Shown piece after piece: positions 36,278 through 47,600 of a stretch of 64,000 nucleotides of DNA. The stretch is taken from assembly GCA_030490835.1 (NCBI GenBank), contig CM059972.1:16841764-16905763 (forward strand), given 5' to 3'. The stretch's first letter is position 1. Each line of letters opens with the position of its first letter. Under the pieces are notes generated by a model. That model saw only the letters and a list, made by a program, of their open reading frames with translations, did not search any database and was not told the DNA's origin. This DNA comes from Annona cherimola. Lineage: Eukaryota > Streptophyta > Magnoliopsida > Magnoliales > Annonaceae. The position numbers and the translations under genes were made by a program.

Positions 36278-36599
36278 TGTTGGAAATCATGTGATGCGGA
36301 AGCGTACCTGAATCCATGTGTGCATAGATTCCACCTGTAGACCGAGTAGAGCACGAGGTCTTCTCCCTCAACACTTCTCCCTATAATACTAGCAGTAGAT
36401 GGGAACCACTAATAATGTAAACCGTGTGAGAGAGGGACCTAGACTCCTATATTTATAGAGCCCTTCCCATCATGACTCAACTAGAAGTGTAGTTCTACCT
36501 GAACTCAGATTGCGTACGTAATCCAGATATGATTGGGCTATCTTTAAATCCAAGACTTATCATCTAATTAGGACACCTAATAGGAGTATAACTCTAACA
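36278..36599 (-). repeat. 3' LTR of the copia element
   Basis: 322 bp, TG...CA ends. It contains a TATA-like TATATTTATAGAG stretch on the + strand, also present in the other LTR. It differs from the right LTR at one A/G and one G/A site by eye. Confidence 0.95.
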
Positions 36600-36610
36600 T
36601 TCTCCCACTT
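36600..36610 (-). promoter_or_regulatory. Polypurine tract of the copia element
   Basis: On the minus strand GTGGGAGAA lies directly before the 3' LTR, the expected position for the plus-strand primer of reverse transcription. Confidence 0.8.
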
Positions 36611-37018
36611 GTCCTAATTAAAATAAAATTAAGAAGGAAAAAGAAAATTATATTAAAATATAATCCTTGGATTTAACATTTGAAAATTACCGGACGAGTG
36701 CACTCATTTGAAAAACATGCCCAGTCATTACATACGCAATCCAACTTTAATACTTAAGTTAAGAAAATTTGTTAACATGGATCATGGCGGTTATATGCAA
36801 ATATAACATACTTCCTTCCATGCATCACGATATTAAACAAATTTACTTGACTAAGTTCTTAATGGCAGATTTACAATTATGTGATTTTAATGTCCCACAT
36901 TAATATCAAATAGATAAAATCTTTTGTTTCCAAATCACATAAAATTGTCAACAAAATACCATAATGAAACAAAAGAAAATAATCATCCAACATGAGATCT
37001 CAAAGTGTATCGATTACA

Positions 37019-40000
37019 TCAATAATTATCCCACATTACAAGACCCATATTTCTTACATGTCCAGAAAAGACCTTAGGCGCCAGAGCCTTAGTCATGGGA
37101 TCAGCAATCATGTCGGCAGTACCAACAAAACTAATCGATATCAGATGATCATTAATCCTTTCTTGTACTGACATAAACTTAGCATCAATATGCTTGTTAG
37201 CGCCAGTAATTCTTCTATAATTGGAGAAGCTAATCGCTGATGAATTGTCACAACTGATTCTCAGAGGCTTAGAGATAGAATCCATAATTTTAAGCTCTAA
37301 GATAAATTTCCTCAACCAAAGTGCATGTGAGGATGCTTCATGACAGCCGACAAATTCAGCTTCCATGGTAGAGTCGACTATACGATTTTGTCTCCCACTC
37401 TTCCATGAAACTGCTCCACCGGCTAATAGGAAAACATAGCCTGACGTGGATCTTCTGCTGTCTGTACAACCAGCATAATCTGAATCTGTGTAACCGATCA
37501 CTTCTAATTGATCAGTTTTCGCATATGTGAGCTCATAATCTTTAGTTCCTTGGAGATATCGCATTACTTTCTTTACTGCTTTCCAATGTTCCATTCCTGG
37601 ATTGCTTTGATATCTTCCAAGTAGTCCCATTGCATAACTGATGTCAGGACGCGTGCAAACTTGTGCATACATCATGCTCCCAAGAGCAGAAGCATATGGG
37701 ATGGACCTCATTTCCTGTTTCTCAATCTCATTCTGTGGACACTGATGTAGACCATATTTTTGACCTTTAAAGATTGGCACTTCACATGATGAGTAATTTG
37801 ACATTTGGAACCTTTCTAAAATTTTATTAATATACGCCCTTTGTGATAACCCTAAAAGTCTTTTAGGCCTATTTCAATGAACCTCAATGCCTATGACACA
37901 TGATGTCTCACCCATATCTTTCTTGTCAAAATGTTCAGAAAGGAAACTTTTAGTGTCATGTAAAAGACCTAAATCATTAGTAGCAAGTAAAATATCATCT
38001 ACATATAGAATCAGAAATATAAACTTGCTCCCACTCAACTTTAGATATATACATTGGTCACCAATGTTTTCTGTAAATCCAAAGGAAGTGATAACTCTGT
38101 TGAACTTTAAATACCACTGTCGGGAAGCTTGTTTAAGTCCATATATAGATTTCTTTAATTTGCATACTAATGTGTCCTTTCCTTCCATTTCAAATCCTTC
38201 AGGTTGCACCATGTATACCTCTTCTTCTAAATCCCCATTTAGGAATGCCGTCTTTATATCCATTTGGTGTAACTCTAAGTCAAAGTAAGCCATTAATGCC
38301 ATAATAATTCTGAATGAGTCTTTTCTAGAGACAGGTGAAAATGTCTCTTTATAATCAATGCCTTCTATTTGTGTGAATCCTTTGGCAACAAGTCTGGCTT
38401 TATATCTTTCTACATTACCTTTAGGGTCCCGTTTAGTTTTGAATATCCATTTACAACCAACAGGTTTGCTCCCTTTAGGCAACGTAACAAGATCCCAAAC
38501 TTTGTTTTGAAACATGGATTCTAATTCATCTTTCATAGCATTGATCCATAATTCAGACTTTTCACTATTAATGGCTTCTTTGAAATTTAATGGATCATTT
38601 TCAATACAAGGATCGTCAATACATTCTTCCAAATATATAATGTAGTCATCTGAAATAGCAGGTCTCCTCATTCGATTAGACCTTCTTGGCTCATTAATAT
38701 GTTCTACATTATCATTTGGATGAATGTCATTTGGAATTGAGATCGATTCATTATTAGTCTCTTCCGTAGGCTGCATAGTAATTACTGGTTGTTGATTTGT
38801 CATGTTATAATCAACAATCTCAGTTCTCGCATTCATTAGTGATGAACTAGAGGAAGGATCTCTAATTTCCTCAAATTCCACATTTCGTGGAGTTATGCTC
38901 CCACTATTTTCGTCATTCTCAATGAATCGAGCTGTTCCGGTCTCAATGATCCTAGTATTATGGGACGGACTGTAAAATCTATACCCTTTAGACCATTCTG
39001 GATACCCAATAAAGAAACAACTAATAGTCCTTGGGTCCAATTTCTTTTCTTGTGGGTTGAGTATCCTCGCTTCTGCTTGACAACCCCAAATATGCATATG
39101 CCTCAAACTGGGTTTCCTGTCTGTCCATAACTCAAATGGAGTTTTAGGAACAGCTTTACTGGGAACTCTGTTGAGGATATACATAGCAGTTTTCAAGGCT
39201 TCACTCCACAAGAATAAGGGTAAAGATGAGTTGCTGATCATACTTCTCACCATATCCATGAGAGTACGATTTCTCCTTTCAGCAACTCCATTTTGTTGGG
39301 GAGTTCCAGGCATCGTGTATTGAGGTTCAATACCATTTTCTTCTAGATATTTAGCAAATGGACCAGGGATTCGACCTAATTGACCATGTTTACCATAATA
39401 TTCACCACCCCTATCAGATCTCACAACTTTAATTTTCCTATCCAATTTCTTTTCTACTAATTCTTTGAATATTTTAAAAGTATTCAAAGAATCAGACTTT
39501 TCATGTAATAGGAAAATAAAACCATAACGTGAGAAATCATCAATAAACGTGATAAAGTACTTTTCACCTCCAATACATGATGAAAATGGACCACAAATAT
39601 CGGTATGGATCAATTCTAAAAGTCCATTGCTTCTCGTGGCACTCTTTTTCTGAGTTTTGGTTTGTTTTCCTTTAATACAATCGATACATATGCTAAAATC
39701 AGTAAAATCTAGAGTAGGTAATACCCCATCTTTTACTAATCTTAGCATCCTTTCTTTCGATATGTGACCCAACCTTTGATGCCACAACATGGAGGAATTT
39801 TCATCAATTATACCACGTTTATTACCAGCACATACATTTAAGGTGGATGAACAATTAAATGAGCAATCTGCACTTATTTGATATAAGCCATTAAATAATG
39901 TTCCATTTCCAATTAAAATAGAATCTTTAAACAAAGAAAACTTGGAGTTTGCAAAACTGAAAGAATAACCCATTACATCAAGTTTTGGCAAAGAAATTAA

Positions 40001-41074
40001 ATTTCTAGAAATGGACGGAACATAGAAAACTTCATGCAGTTCTAAAAATTGCCCGGTGTCAAGGCGAAGTCTGCAATTTCCTATTGCTTTAACTTTAGAC
40101 TTGGTCAGATTGCCCATTAAAATAGACGACTCATGTGGTTTTGGGTTGCGGGTTGAATGGAATGCCTGCAAAGAGTTTGAAACATGGATAGCAGCACCAG
40201 AGTCAATACACCATAAATTAGAGGATACGTTTATGAAATTAGTTTCAAGGCAAACATGTACATAATTGTTACCTTTCTTTTCGAACCAACTTTTCCGCTT
40301 GAGACAATCTTTCTTAAAATGTCCTTTCTTTTTACAGAAATGACACTTCTCAGCGGTCTTTTTCAATCTATCCTCTAAGCCTTTCTTTAATGGGAATTTA
40401 TTCTTCCCTTTTCCTTTCTTTGACTTGTACTGCTTAGTAGTCGATGTGAAATAGATAGGCATTGATCCATCTTGCTTTAATCTTTCTTCCTCTTGTACAC
40501 ACATGGATATTAATTCATTTAAAGTCCATTTATCCTTTTGTGTGTTATAGGAAATTTTGAATTGAGAAAACTGAGATGGAAGAGAGTTTAAGACAAATAT
40601 GACTAGGAAAGAGTCAGAGATTTTCATCCCTAGTTCATTAAGTTTCCCAGCTATATTTGACATTTCCATTATGTGCTTTCGCACTCCACAAATGTCATCA
40701 TATTTCATTGAAGTCAATTTGTTAGTGAGCATTCCAGTCAATGCTTTATCTGACCCACTGAATTTTTCCTTAATTAAGTCTAGATAAGTTTTGGCACTTT
40801 CATTTTCAGGGTCAGAAATAGAACCCCTGATATTCCTTTCTATTGTACTCTTTATAATCATAAGAGACAACCTGTTGGAACGCTCCCATTTATCAAATTG
40901 AATCTTTTGACTATCAGTACTTTCAGGCATTATTTCATTAGGTTTTGCAACACGAAGGGCTAAATCCAGGTCCAAACATCCTAATGTGATAAGTAATTGC
41001 TCATGCCAATCAGAATAATTTGATCCATTCAGTGTCGGGATATTAGACAGATGAGATTGAGGAACAGGAGCCAT
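37019..41074 (-). pseudogene. Copia gag-pol polyprotein with one in-frame stop
   Basis: A single reading frame of about 1,350 codons runs from ATG at 41074 to the stop at 37019, broken only by TGA at 37876-37874. Domain order: gag (1-235), zinc knuckle CHFCKKKGHFKKDC (near 243), protease CIDSGA (near 290), pre-integrase HHCC zinc region with HQRLGH (near 431), integrase core with HTDICGPF and FIDDFSRYG, then GVAERRNRT, reverse transcriptase with KTAFLNGDL and YVDDILLA (near 1025), and RNase H with STMEAEFVG after the stop. Order protease-integrase-RT-RNase H defines Ty1/copia. The stop falls after the RT active site and separates off the RT C-terminus and RNase H, so this copy could not make a full polyprotein unless the stop is read through. 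Confidence 0.93.
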
Positions 41075-42613
41075 AGCTGTAAAACATTGATTAAGCTCAC
41101 GTTACCATTATGATTCAGATAAAATATTATGTAACAATTCCATTAACATTAATTAATCATAGCTAAAATTATAAAACTTAACCACACAAGCAATAATGCA
41201 TGATTATATTTAATAATGCTATGATAAACAATAATATTCAATAATTAATTATGAATACATAAAGTCAAGAAATCCCCACCTTCGGGTAGAAAATTTCCCG
41301 CGTTTATGCAGTTCTAGTTAATTATTGATAAATATTAAATTATAGCTACCTTCGGGTAGAACTATAATATAATATTCTTGAATAATGCAATTTCTATTAT
41401 GAGAGGAAAAATCATGTTATTCTCTCTTTGTTTAATAAATTTGATTAACTAAACATCTTAGACCCTTCAGGGCAACATAAGACATAAAGATGAACAATAT
41501 TTATTAAACATAAATTGCATAATGATAATTAATTACAATTTCTATTATGAGAAAAATAAACAATAATATTTTCTCCATTTAATTAATAATTTTTTGAAAA
41601 TATATTTTAGACCCTTTGGGGTAACCAAAATATACAATCAAAATTATTAATATAAATTATAGAGTATAATATATATATGAATAATTCAATAATAATGATT
41701 ATTTAAATTTATTATGTGCGATTAAATTCCATATTATTTCTTTTGGTCGGCCAGGTAAGTGAGGTGGGGCGTGGGAGGCTCCCCCTGCATAGCAGGGACC
41801 TAATTAAATAACCACGTGATCCTCTTCAATACCTCTTGCCTAGACACCAACCTCCAGTCATGCCATGGAATATAATCTCACTATAAAATTTAATAATCAT
41901 AATTTATAATTATTCATATATATATATACATACATGCTTAATATTAACTGAAAAGCAATAATTCAGAAATAAATTGCTAATCAAGCAGTTATAAACTAAT
42001 CACATGAATTAATGTTGAATCCATTGAAAAATAATAAATCACAAATATATATTGCTAATTAGGCATTTATATATCAATCACATGAATTAATTGCACATAT
42101 AATTCAAAAGAATTGCATAAATATTCAAAAGTCAAATTTATTGACCTATTTAGCTTAATCAGACCCTTCTATTAGATCCAGAATGTCCAAAAATATAGAA
42201 AACGACTATTTGATCGTCCAATTTGGATAAGAGGATCAAGAATTACGTTAATATATGTATGGACGGTTCATAATGGGCCACGTGCCCTATCTGTCATAAC
42301 GGGTTTTGGGCCTATTCTGCATTGTTATGGGCTAAAATAGGCTGCCCATTTGAGCCTATGAAACTAGGTTTGAGAATATGGGCCAACCTCATGGGCGTAT
42401 TGGGCGGGCTCGAAAATGCCCAAGCCCGGTGCAAAAAGGAAAGAACCATTATGTAAATAATAATAAAAATTGTCAAGTGGTCAAGAAAAGAACCATTTTA
42501 CATGCTATATTAACATTTGTATACATCGAATAGGGAAGAAAATAATAAATAAATTCATGGCATTAATTCCAGATTGGGCCATAATTCTAGAATTGGCCAT
42601 GAATTCTAGATTA

Positions 42614-42656
<43 letters not shown>

Positions 42657-43474
42657 CATGTATACATTTATGCTACCCGGCACATGTATATTATGTATAT
42701 ATGTATATATACCATAATAATTATATGTCTAAAATAATAATTATAACATATCAAAGGCATTAATGAAGAAATTCCAGATTTATCATATACAGAAAATAAC
42801 TTCATATATTTATGCATATACGGAAAATAATTCCAGATTTACGCATGCTAAATCTCAATGCAGAAAAAATATAGCCGTAAACGAAGTCCAGAAAAATCAA
42901 GCTGTAAATAATAGATGAAAATTCCATATATGGATTTAAGCCGTAAACAATAGATGGATTTAGATGGATTCACATGCATTTAAAAAAAAATCTCTTAACA
43001 GGCATTTAAATCCATGTATGATCGCATGTACGTATATCTAAATCCATGCCAAACAAAAAATAATAATAATAATAATAAATTCCTGAGGCAGAAAATAATT
43101 CAACGTGGAAGCTTTCAGAGTCTTTTGATCTCAACATCGGCATCTTTGATGCAGAAACGGCTAATTGAAATATCCATGTGCATTCAACGCTTGCATCATG
43201 CATTCATAAATATGCCTCCATAATAACATGCATTTAATATTAAAAAACATCATTCGTACATGTTTCCGTTCATGTTTCCGTTCAACTTAAACGCATGCAA
43301 CAGGCGCGAAAAATAATAATGCATGATGTATTCAACGTACATAATGCATTCGTACATGTTTTAGATTAATGCATTCAAAATAATAATAAAAAAATGAATA
43401 TTCTAATAATGAATATTTCAAGCATCATTAAATCTGTATGGGTGGAATCTATTATACCCAAAATCGAAACGTGT
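41075..43474 (-). other. Unusually long untranslated leader of the copia element
   Basis: 2.4 kb lies between the primer site and the gag start. It is AT-rich, without a conserved frame. About 41270-41650 has recurring short hairpin-capable words (ACCTTCGGGT twice, CCCTTCAGGG, CCCTTTGGGG). 42280-42440 is GGGC-rich. 42613-42655 is a (TA)n microsatellite and 43062-43078 an (AAT)n run. Confidence 0.7.
42613..42655. repeat. (TA)n microsatellite
   Basis: Uninterrupted run of alternating A and T within the copia leader. Confidence 0.9.
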
Positions 43475-43486
43475 GCTCTGATACCA
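43475..43486 (-). promoter_or_regulatory. Primer-binding site of the copia element (initiator tRNA-Met type)
   Basis: The minus strand reads TGGTATCAGAGC, 2 nt from the 5' LTR. This is the standard plant copia site complementary to the 3' end of initiator tRNA-Met. Confidence 0.9.
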
Positions 43487-44062
43487 CATGTTGGAAATCA
43501 TGTGATGCGGAAGCGTACCTGAATCCATGTGTGCGTAGATTCCACCTGTAGACCGAGTAGAGCACGAGGTCTTCTCCCTCAACACTTCTCCCTATAATAC
43601 TAGCAGTAGATAGGAACCACTAATAATGTAAACCGTGTGAGAGAGGGACCTAGACTCCTATATTTATAGAGCCCTTCCCATCATGACTCAACTAGAAGTG
43701 TAGTTCTACCTGAACTCAGATTGCGTACGTAATCCAGATATGATTGGGCTATCTTTAAATCCAAGACTTATCATCTAATTAGGACACCTAATAGGAGTAT
43801 AACTCTAACAAAGACCTCACCTGCCGTCAATCAGGTACCGTGAATCACCATCACAGTGCTTCTCTGATAGGGCAATGATAGGATGATGCAGATGAAATTG
43901 GTGTCTCAGGTGGAAATGAATCCAGCATGGCAGCAGAAGCGGCTAAGAGAATTGTGCGAGGACCATGGAATTCATGTCCTGGCATGGTCTCCGCTCAGCG
44001 CAAATGGAGCCCTCTGGGGGGTCTCTTGCAGTCGTGGGGAGTCAAACCTTAAAACAAATAGC

Positions 44063-44224
44063 AGATGAGAAAGGAAAAAGCATTGCTCAGGTTTGAACCC
44101 AACCTTAGTCACTATGAGATGAGAAAGGAAAAAGCATTGCTCAGGTTTGAACCCAACCTTAGTCACTATGAGATGAGAAAGGAAAAAGCATTGCTTAGGT
44201 TTGAAGCCAACCTTAGTCACCATG
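44063..44224 (+). repeat. 54-bp unit repeated three times across the exon 3 donor of unit F
   Basis: Copies start AGATGAGAAAGGAAAAAGCA at 44063, 44117 and 44171. Each includes the last exon 3 codons, the CAG/GTTTGA donor (copies 1 and 2; copy 3 has TAG/GTTTGA) and the first intron bases to CACTATG or CACCATG. Copies 1 and 2 are identical by eye; copy 3 has a few changes. The open frames seen here are products of the repeat, not a gene. Confidence 0.93.
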
Positions 44225-44589
44225 AAACATATAGCAACTGCTTATTGTTGCTGGGTGGTCTCTCCATCAAATCAGATGATGTCAGAATATTAGCTTTTGA
44301 ATGGGGGACTTACTGAAATTCCCCAAGCTAGTCATTTAGTTCGCAGAGAACAAGCTGGATTAAGTGGATCTCCTACGTATACCTCGCTTACGAACTACAG
44401 TTTTTAGAAGACAATTACTCCACGCGCCCCTTTTTTACAAGAGTCCGGTTTCGCTGCAAACGTTTTCACGTTTGCTTAAAGTGCAAATGCCACATCTGCC
44501 GTCTATTTAAAATCAGTGGTTGAGATTCACTGGGGCAAAATTGGAAAGATAAAAAGCATAGTCGTGTGTATACTTGTGTGGAATTGATG

Positions 44590-45340
44590 GGAGCCCGTTA
44601 GCTTCCTCCGAAAGCTGCTTGTTTAGATGGGCGAGAGACCGACCGACAGGAGGAGACTGACCGATCAAGAGCGGTGGGTCTGTGCTCGGTTGATTGCAAT
44701 AGATTGTTGCAAGAAATGGTGTTGGGTGGCTGAAAAATGTAAGCTCTGGGTTTGGGTGGAATTGATGGCAACAATTTTGGTGGGTTTAGGAGGGAAAATC
44801 GACGGCTAAATTTGTGGTTAAGGTTGGCCGAAAGAAAGACGAAGGGCAGCAGGGGCAATGGCGTTTTGATTGGTGCTGCTATAGCTGGATTTGTGGAGAT
44901 TAACAACTGGATGGAAAAAAAATGGAAGATGCAGGGTCGAAGGTGAATTTGGGCATTGGTTTGCAGCTGCCGGCGATTTGAAGAGGAGAAAAATGGGTTG
45001 TGGGATTATTTGGCCGGGATTGGCCTGGAGAGGGCGCTGCACAATTTTAAGCTTACTGCCAGACTTAGGCGTGGCTGCTTTTTGGTGGGCTTTTGCTGCA
45101 ATTGCCATTGATGAAGAATTGGGGGAAAATGGTGGAGCTTGCACCGCCGGTAACCATGGCTGTTGCCGGAAACAGGGGAGACGCAGTGGTGGTCGGATTT
45201 GATGAAGAGAATCGGTCGTCGATTAAGGAGGAGAGGGCAGGGGCGTAGCCGGTAGCCATGGCTGCCGATAGCTTTGAGATGATGGAGCACCAGAAATGGT
45301 GCTTCAGCGGTGCACTTGCACTCATACACATGCGACATAA
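44590..45340. other. GC-rich probable captured host fragment, unidentified
   Basis: This block is clearly richer in GC than the AT-rich interior that follows. On the minus strand an open frame (45331-45065) contains MATGYAPALSSLIDD and many Ser/Thr/Pro residues, as in a transit-peptide-like N-terminus. The other strand also has short frames. No protein family is recognised, so capture of a 5' exon is an inference from base composition and position inside the Mutator-like complex. Confidence 0.35.
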
Positions 45341-45999
45341 ATTATTATAATATTTTAATACACGTAAAAACTAAGTATTTTCTGTGATTTAAACATAATT
45401 GCAATAGCTTTGCAATCTTTTTGAGAAAATGAAAATAATTTTGAGATAAATAATTTAAAATACAAACACAAATGCGTTCACATGACCATTATATTAATTT
45501 CTTCTTAATTATAATTATTTTTGTCAATGTACAAGGAGACAAATGGAATTTAATGCTTATTATTGGCACATAATAATTTTGAGTTCATCCTTGTTAAAAA
45601 AATAAAAATATTTTTTGAGACAAATAGTTTATATTACTCATTGAATAATGCTTAAATTTTTTATTAAATACAATTATTCTTGGCGATGATACAGATCACC
45701 AAGTTGAATTTGCGCAAAATGAATTTCATGCAAATTTATTAAAATAGGGCTCTACGTGAATAACAAAAAAAATTTAAACATTACTTACATTACAAAAAAT
45801 TCCTTCTATGATAGATAATTAACATTATTTTTCAAGTCAATGACATGAGATGCCAAATAAAATTTGTACAATTAATTTATTTGGTATTTAATAATTTCTA
45901 TATTATCCTTGTTAAGAAATAATGTTACTTCAGTAGCATAATCCAAATTACATGTAAAATAATATATTAATTAGGTAAAGGATCCAATTATTGGATTTA

Positions 46000-47600
46000 T
46001 TTAAAATTTAATAAGAATCTATATTTTATTATTTAATATTATTAGTATCTTTCGTATTACGTTTACGGATAATATATTTGATATAGATTTTATGAACAAT
46101 CTATAAAATCCATCAAACCAGTTCATTACAAATTGATAACTCTATAAAAATCATAAATTATGTATATATTAGTTCATGATTTTGCATTATTCTTGTAAAA
46201 TCTGTATTGCTCATCTAATTTGTGAAAATGAAATGTCATCAATCCTATTTCAGGTGTTAAAACTGTATAACTGGTTTATATTATCAGACAAGTATGTAGC
46301 AAAATCATATATTCTATACAACTCGTAAAATATATAAAATTTATCAATTGCATATGCGCTATTTCTGTGATACTCGAATAACCTGTAAAATTTATTTCAT
46401 GGGAAAAATGAATAAAGATTACCAGTATAACACATCATCCCCATGAATTGCATAAAAACTGTAAAATCCGTAAAATCAGTAAAATCTATAAAATTGGTCA
46501 AACATACTAAATTATGTCATTCGTTTAAATTTATTTTTTTAAATAAATCTATTCTGAAGTTGCAAATTTTAGGCGTACATTACCGATTATAATTTAAAAT
46601 GAATATTATTCATTTTAACGTCATGGATCACTCATCATCTATAGTATTTTATTAAAATCATATAATTAACCATAGAAATACATGCACCCCAAAGTATTAT
46701 AATTAATCTCACCTACCCATACTCACACTTTACCCACAATGCTACTCTCATAGTATGAAATTACCATATTACCCCCATTTGCATTTTATGCAAAAGTGCA
46801 AACGTTTGCACTCACACCTGCCTCTTTTTACAAGGGACAGACTCAAGTGAAAACGTTTTTATTTTTGGGTAAAATGCAAATAGGGGCAATATAGTCATTT
46901 CACACATGTGAGTATGATTGAAGGTGAAACGTGAGTATGGGTAGGTAAAACAACTTATAATAAATCGTGGTACATGTTTTCTTATAGTAAATCATATGCT
47001 TTTAATAAAATGGTCGTGATCATGAATGATCCGAGACGTCAATGTGTAACATAATCATCATAAATGATAATAGACAATTTATGCCCAAATTTTGGAACAA
47101 TAAATTAGATTTATCAAAAAATATAACTGAATGAACGAAGCAATTTCGCTTGTTTGATTGATTTTACAGATTTTATGGATTTTACAGTTTATATGCAATT
47201 CATGATGATGATGAGTTATATAGGTTATCTATCTTCGTTTTTTTCTGTTAAATGTATTTTACAGGTTATTCAAATATAGCAGAAAATGTGCATACGTAAT
47301 TGACAGTTTTTAGATATTTGACAAATTTTACAAAATATATTGTTTTCCTGTTTAGTCGTTTAATGATATATACAAGTTATATAGTTTTTGACATCTTAAT
47401 TAAGATTTATGATATTTTATTTTTAAAAATTATATGAAAAATACATATTTTATAAGAATACTAGAAAATCATGAACTCATGTCTACATGTTTTATGATTT
47501 TTACCAATTATTCAAATTTTGACGAACTGATCTAATGGATTTTACAGATTATTCATATAATCTGTATTAAATGTATTAGCTATCAAGTAATACCAATATT
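46000..47600. repeat. Large imperfect inverted repeat centred at about 46829
   Basis: The arms 46000-46824 and 46834-47600 match in inverted orientation: TAACCTGTAAAAT, CATGAATTGCATA(A/T)AAACTG and AACTGTAAAATCC on the left arm recur reversed on the right. Near the centre, AAAATGCAAAT(A/G)GGGG with (C/T)AATAT(A/G)GT begins both arms. The centre is TTTTTACAA. This resembles the abutting long terminal repeats of Mutator-like DNA. Confidence 0.75.

Larger units (their letters stand above)
36278..43810 (-). mobile_element. Full-length Ty1-copia retrotransposon (7.5 kb) inside exon 2 of unit F
   Basis: The LTRs are 36278-36599 and 43489-43810 (322 bp each), beginning TGTTGG and ending CTAACA. By eye they differ at only two positions, both transitions. 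AAGAC is duplicated exactly on both sides (36273-36277, 43811-43815). The element lies on the minus strand: primer site beside the right LTR, polypurine tract beside the left, gag-pol between. The near-identity of the LTRs marks a recent insertion. It entered a coding exon of an already 5'-truncated gene. Confidence 0.97.

Noticed and set aside
37887..40787. Plus-strand open frames across the copia element
   Set aside because: They are antisense shadows of the gag-pol frame and carry no motifs.
44063..44224. CRISPR-like or protein-coding repeat array
   Set aside because: Three contiguous 54-bp copies without spacers, in a plant nuclear intron border; it is a local tandem duplication and the open frame on either strand is incidental.
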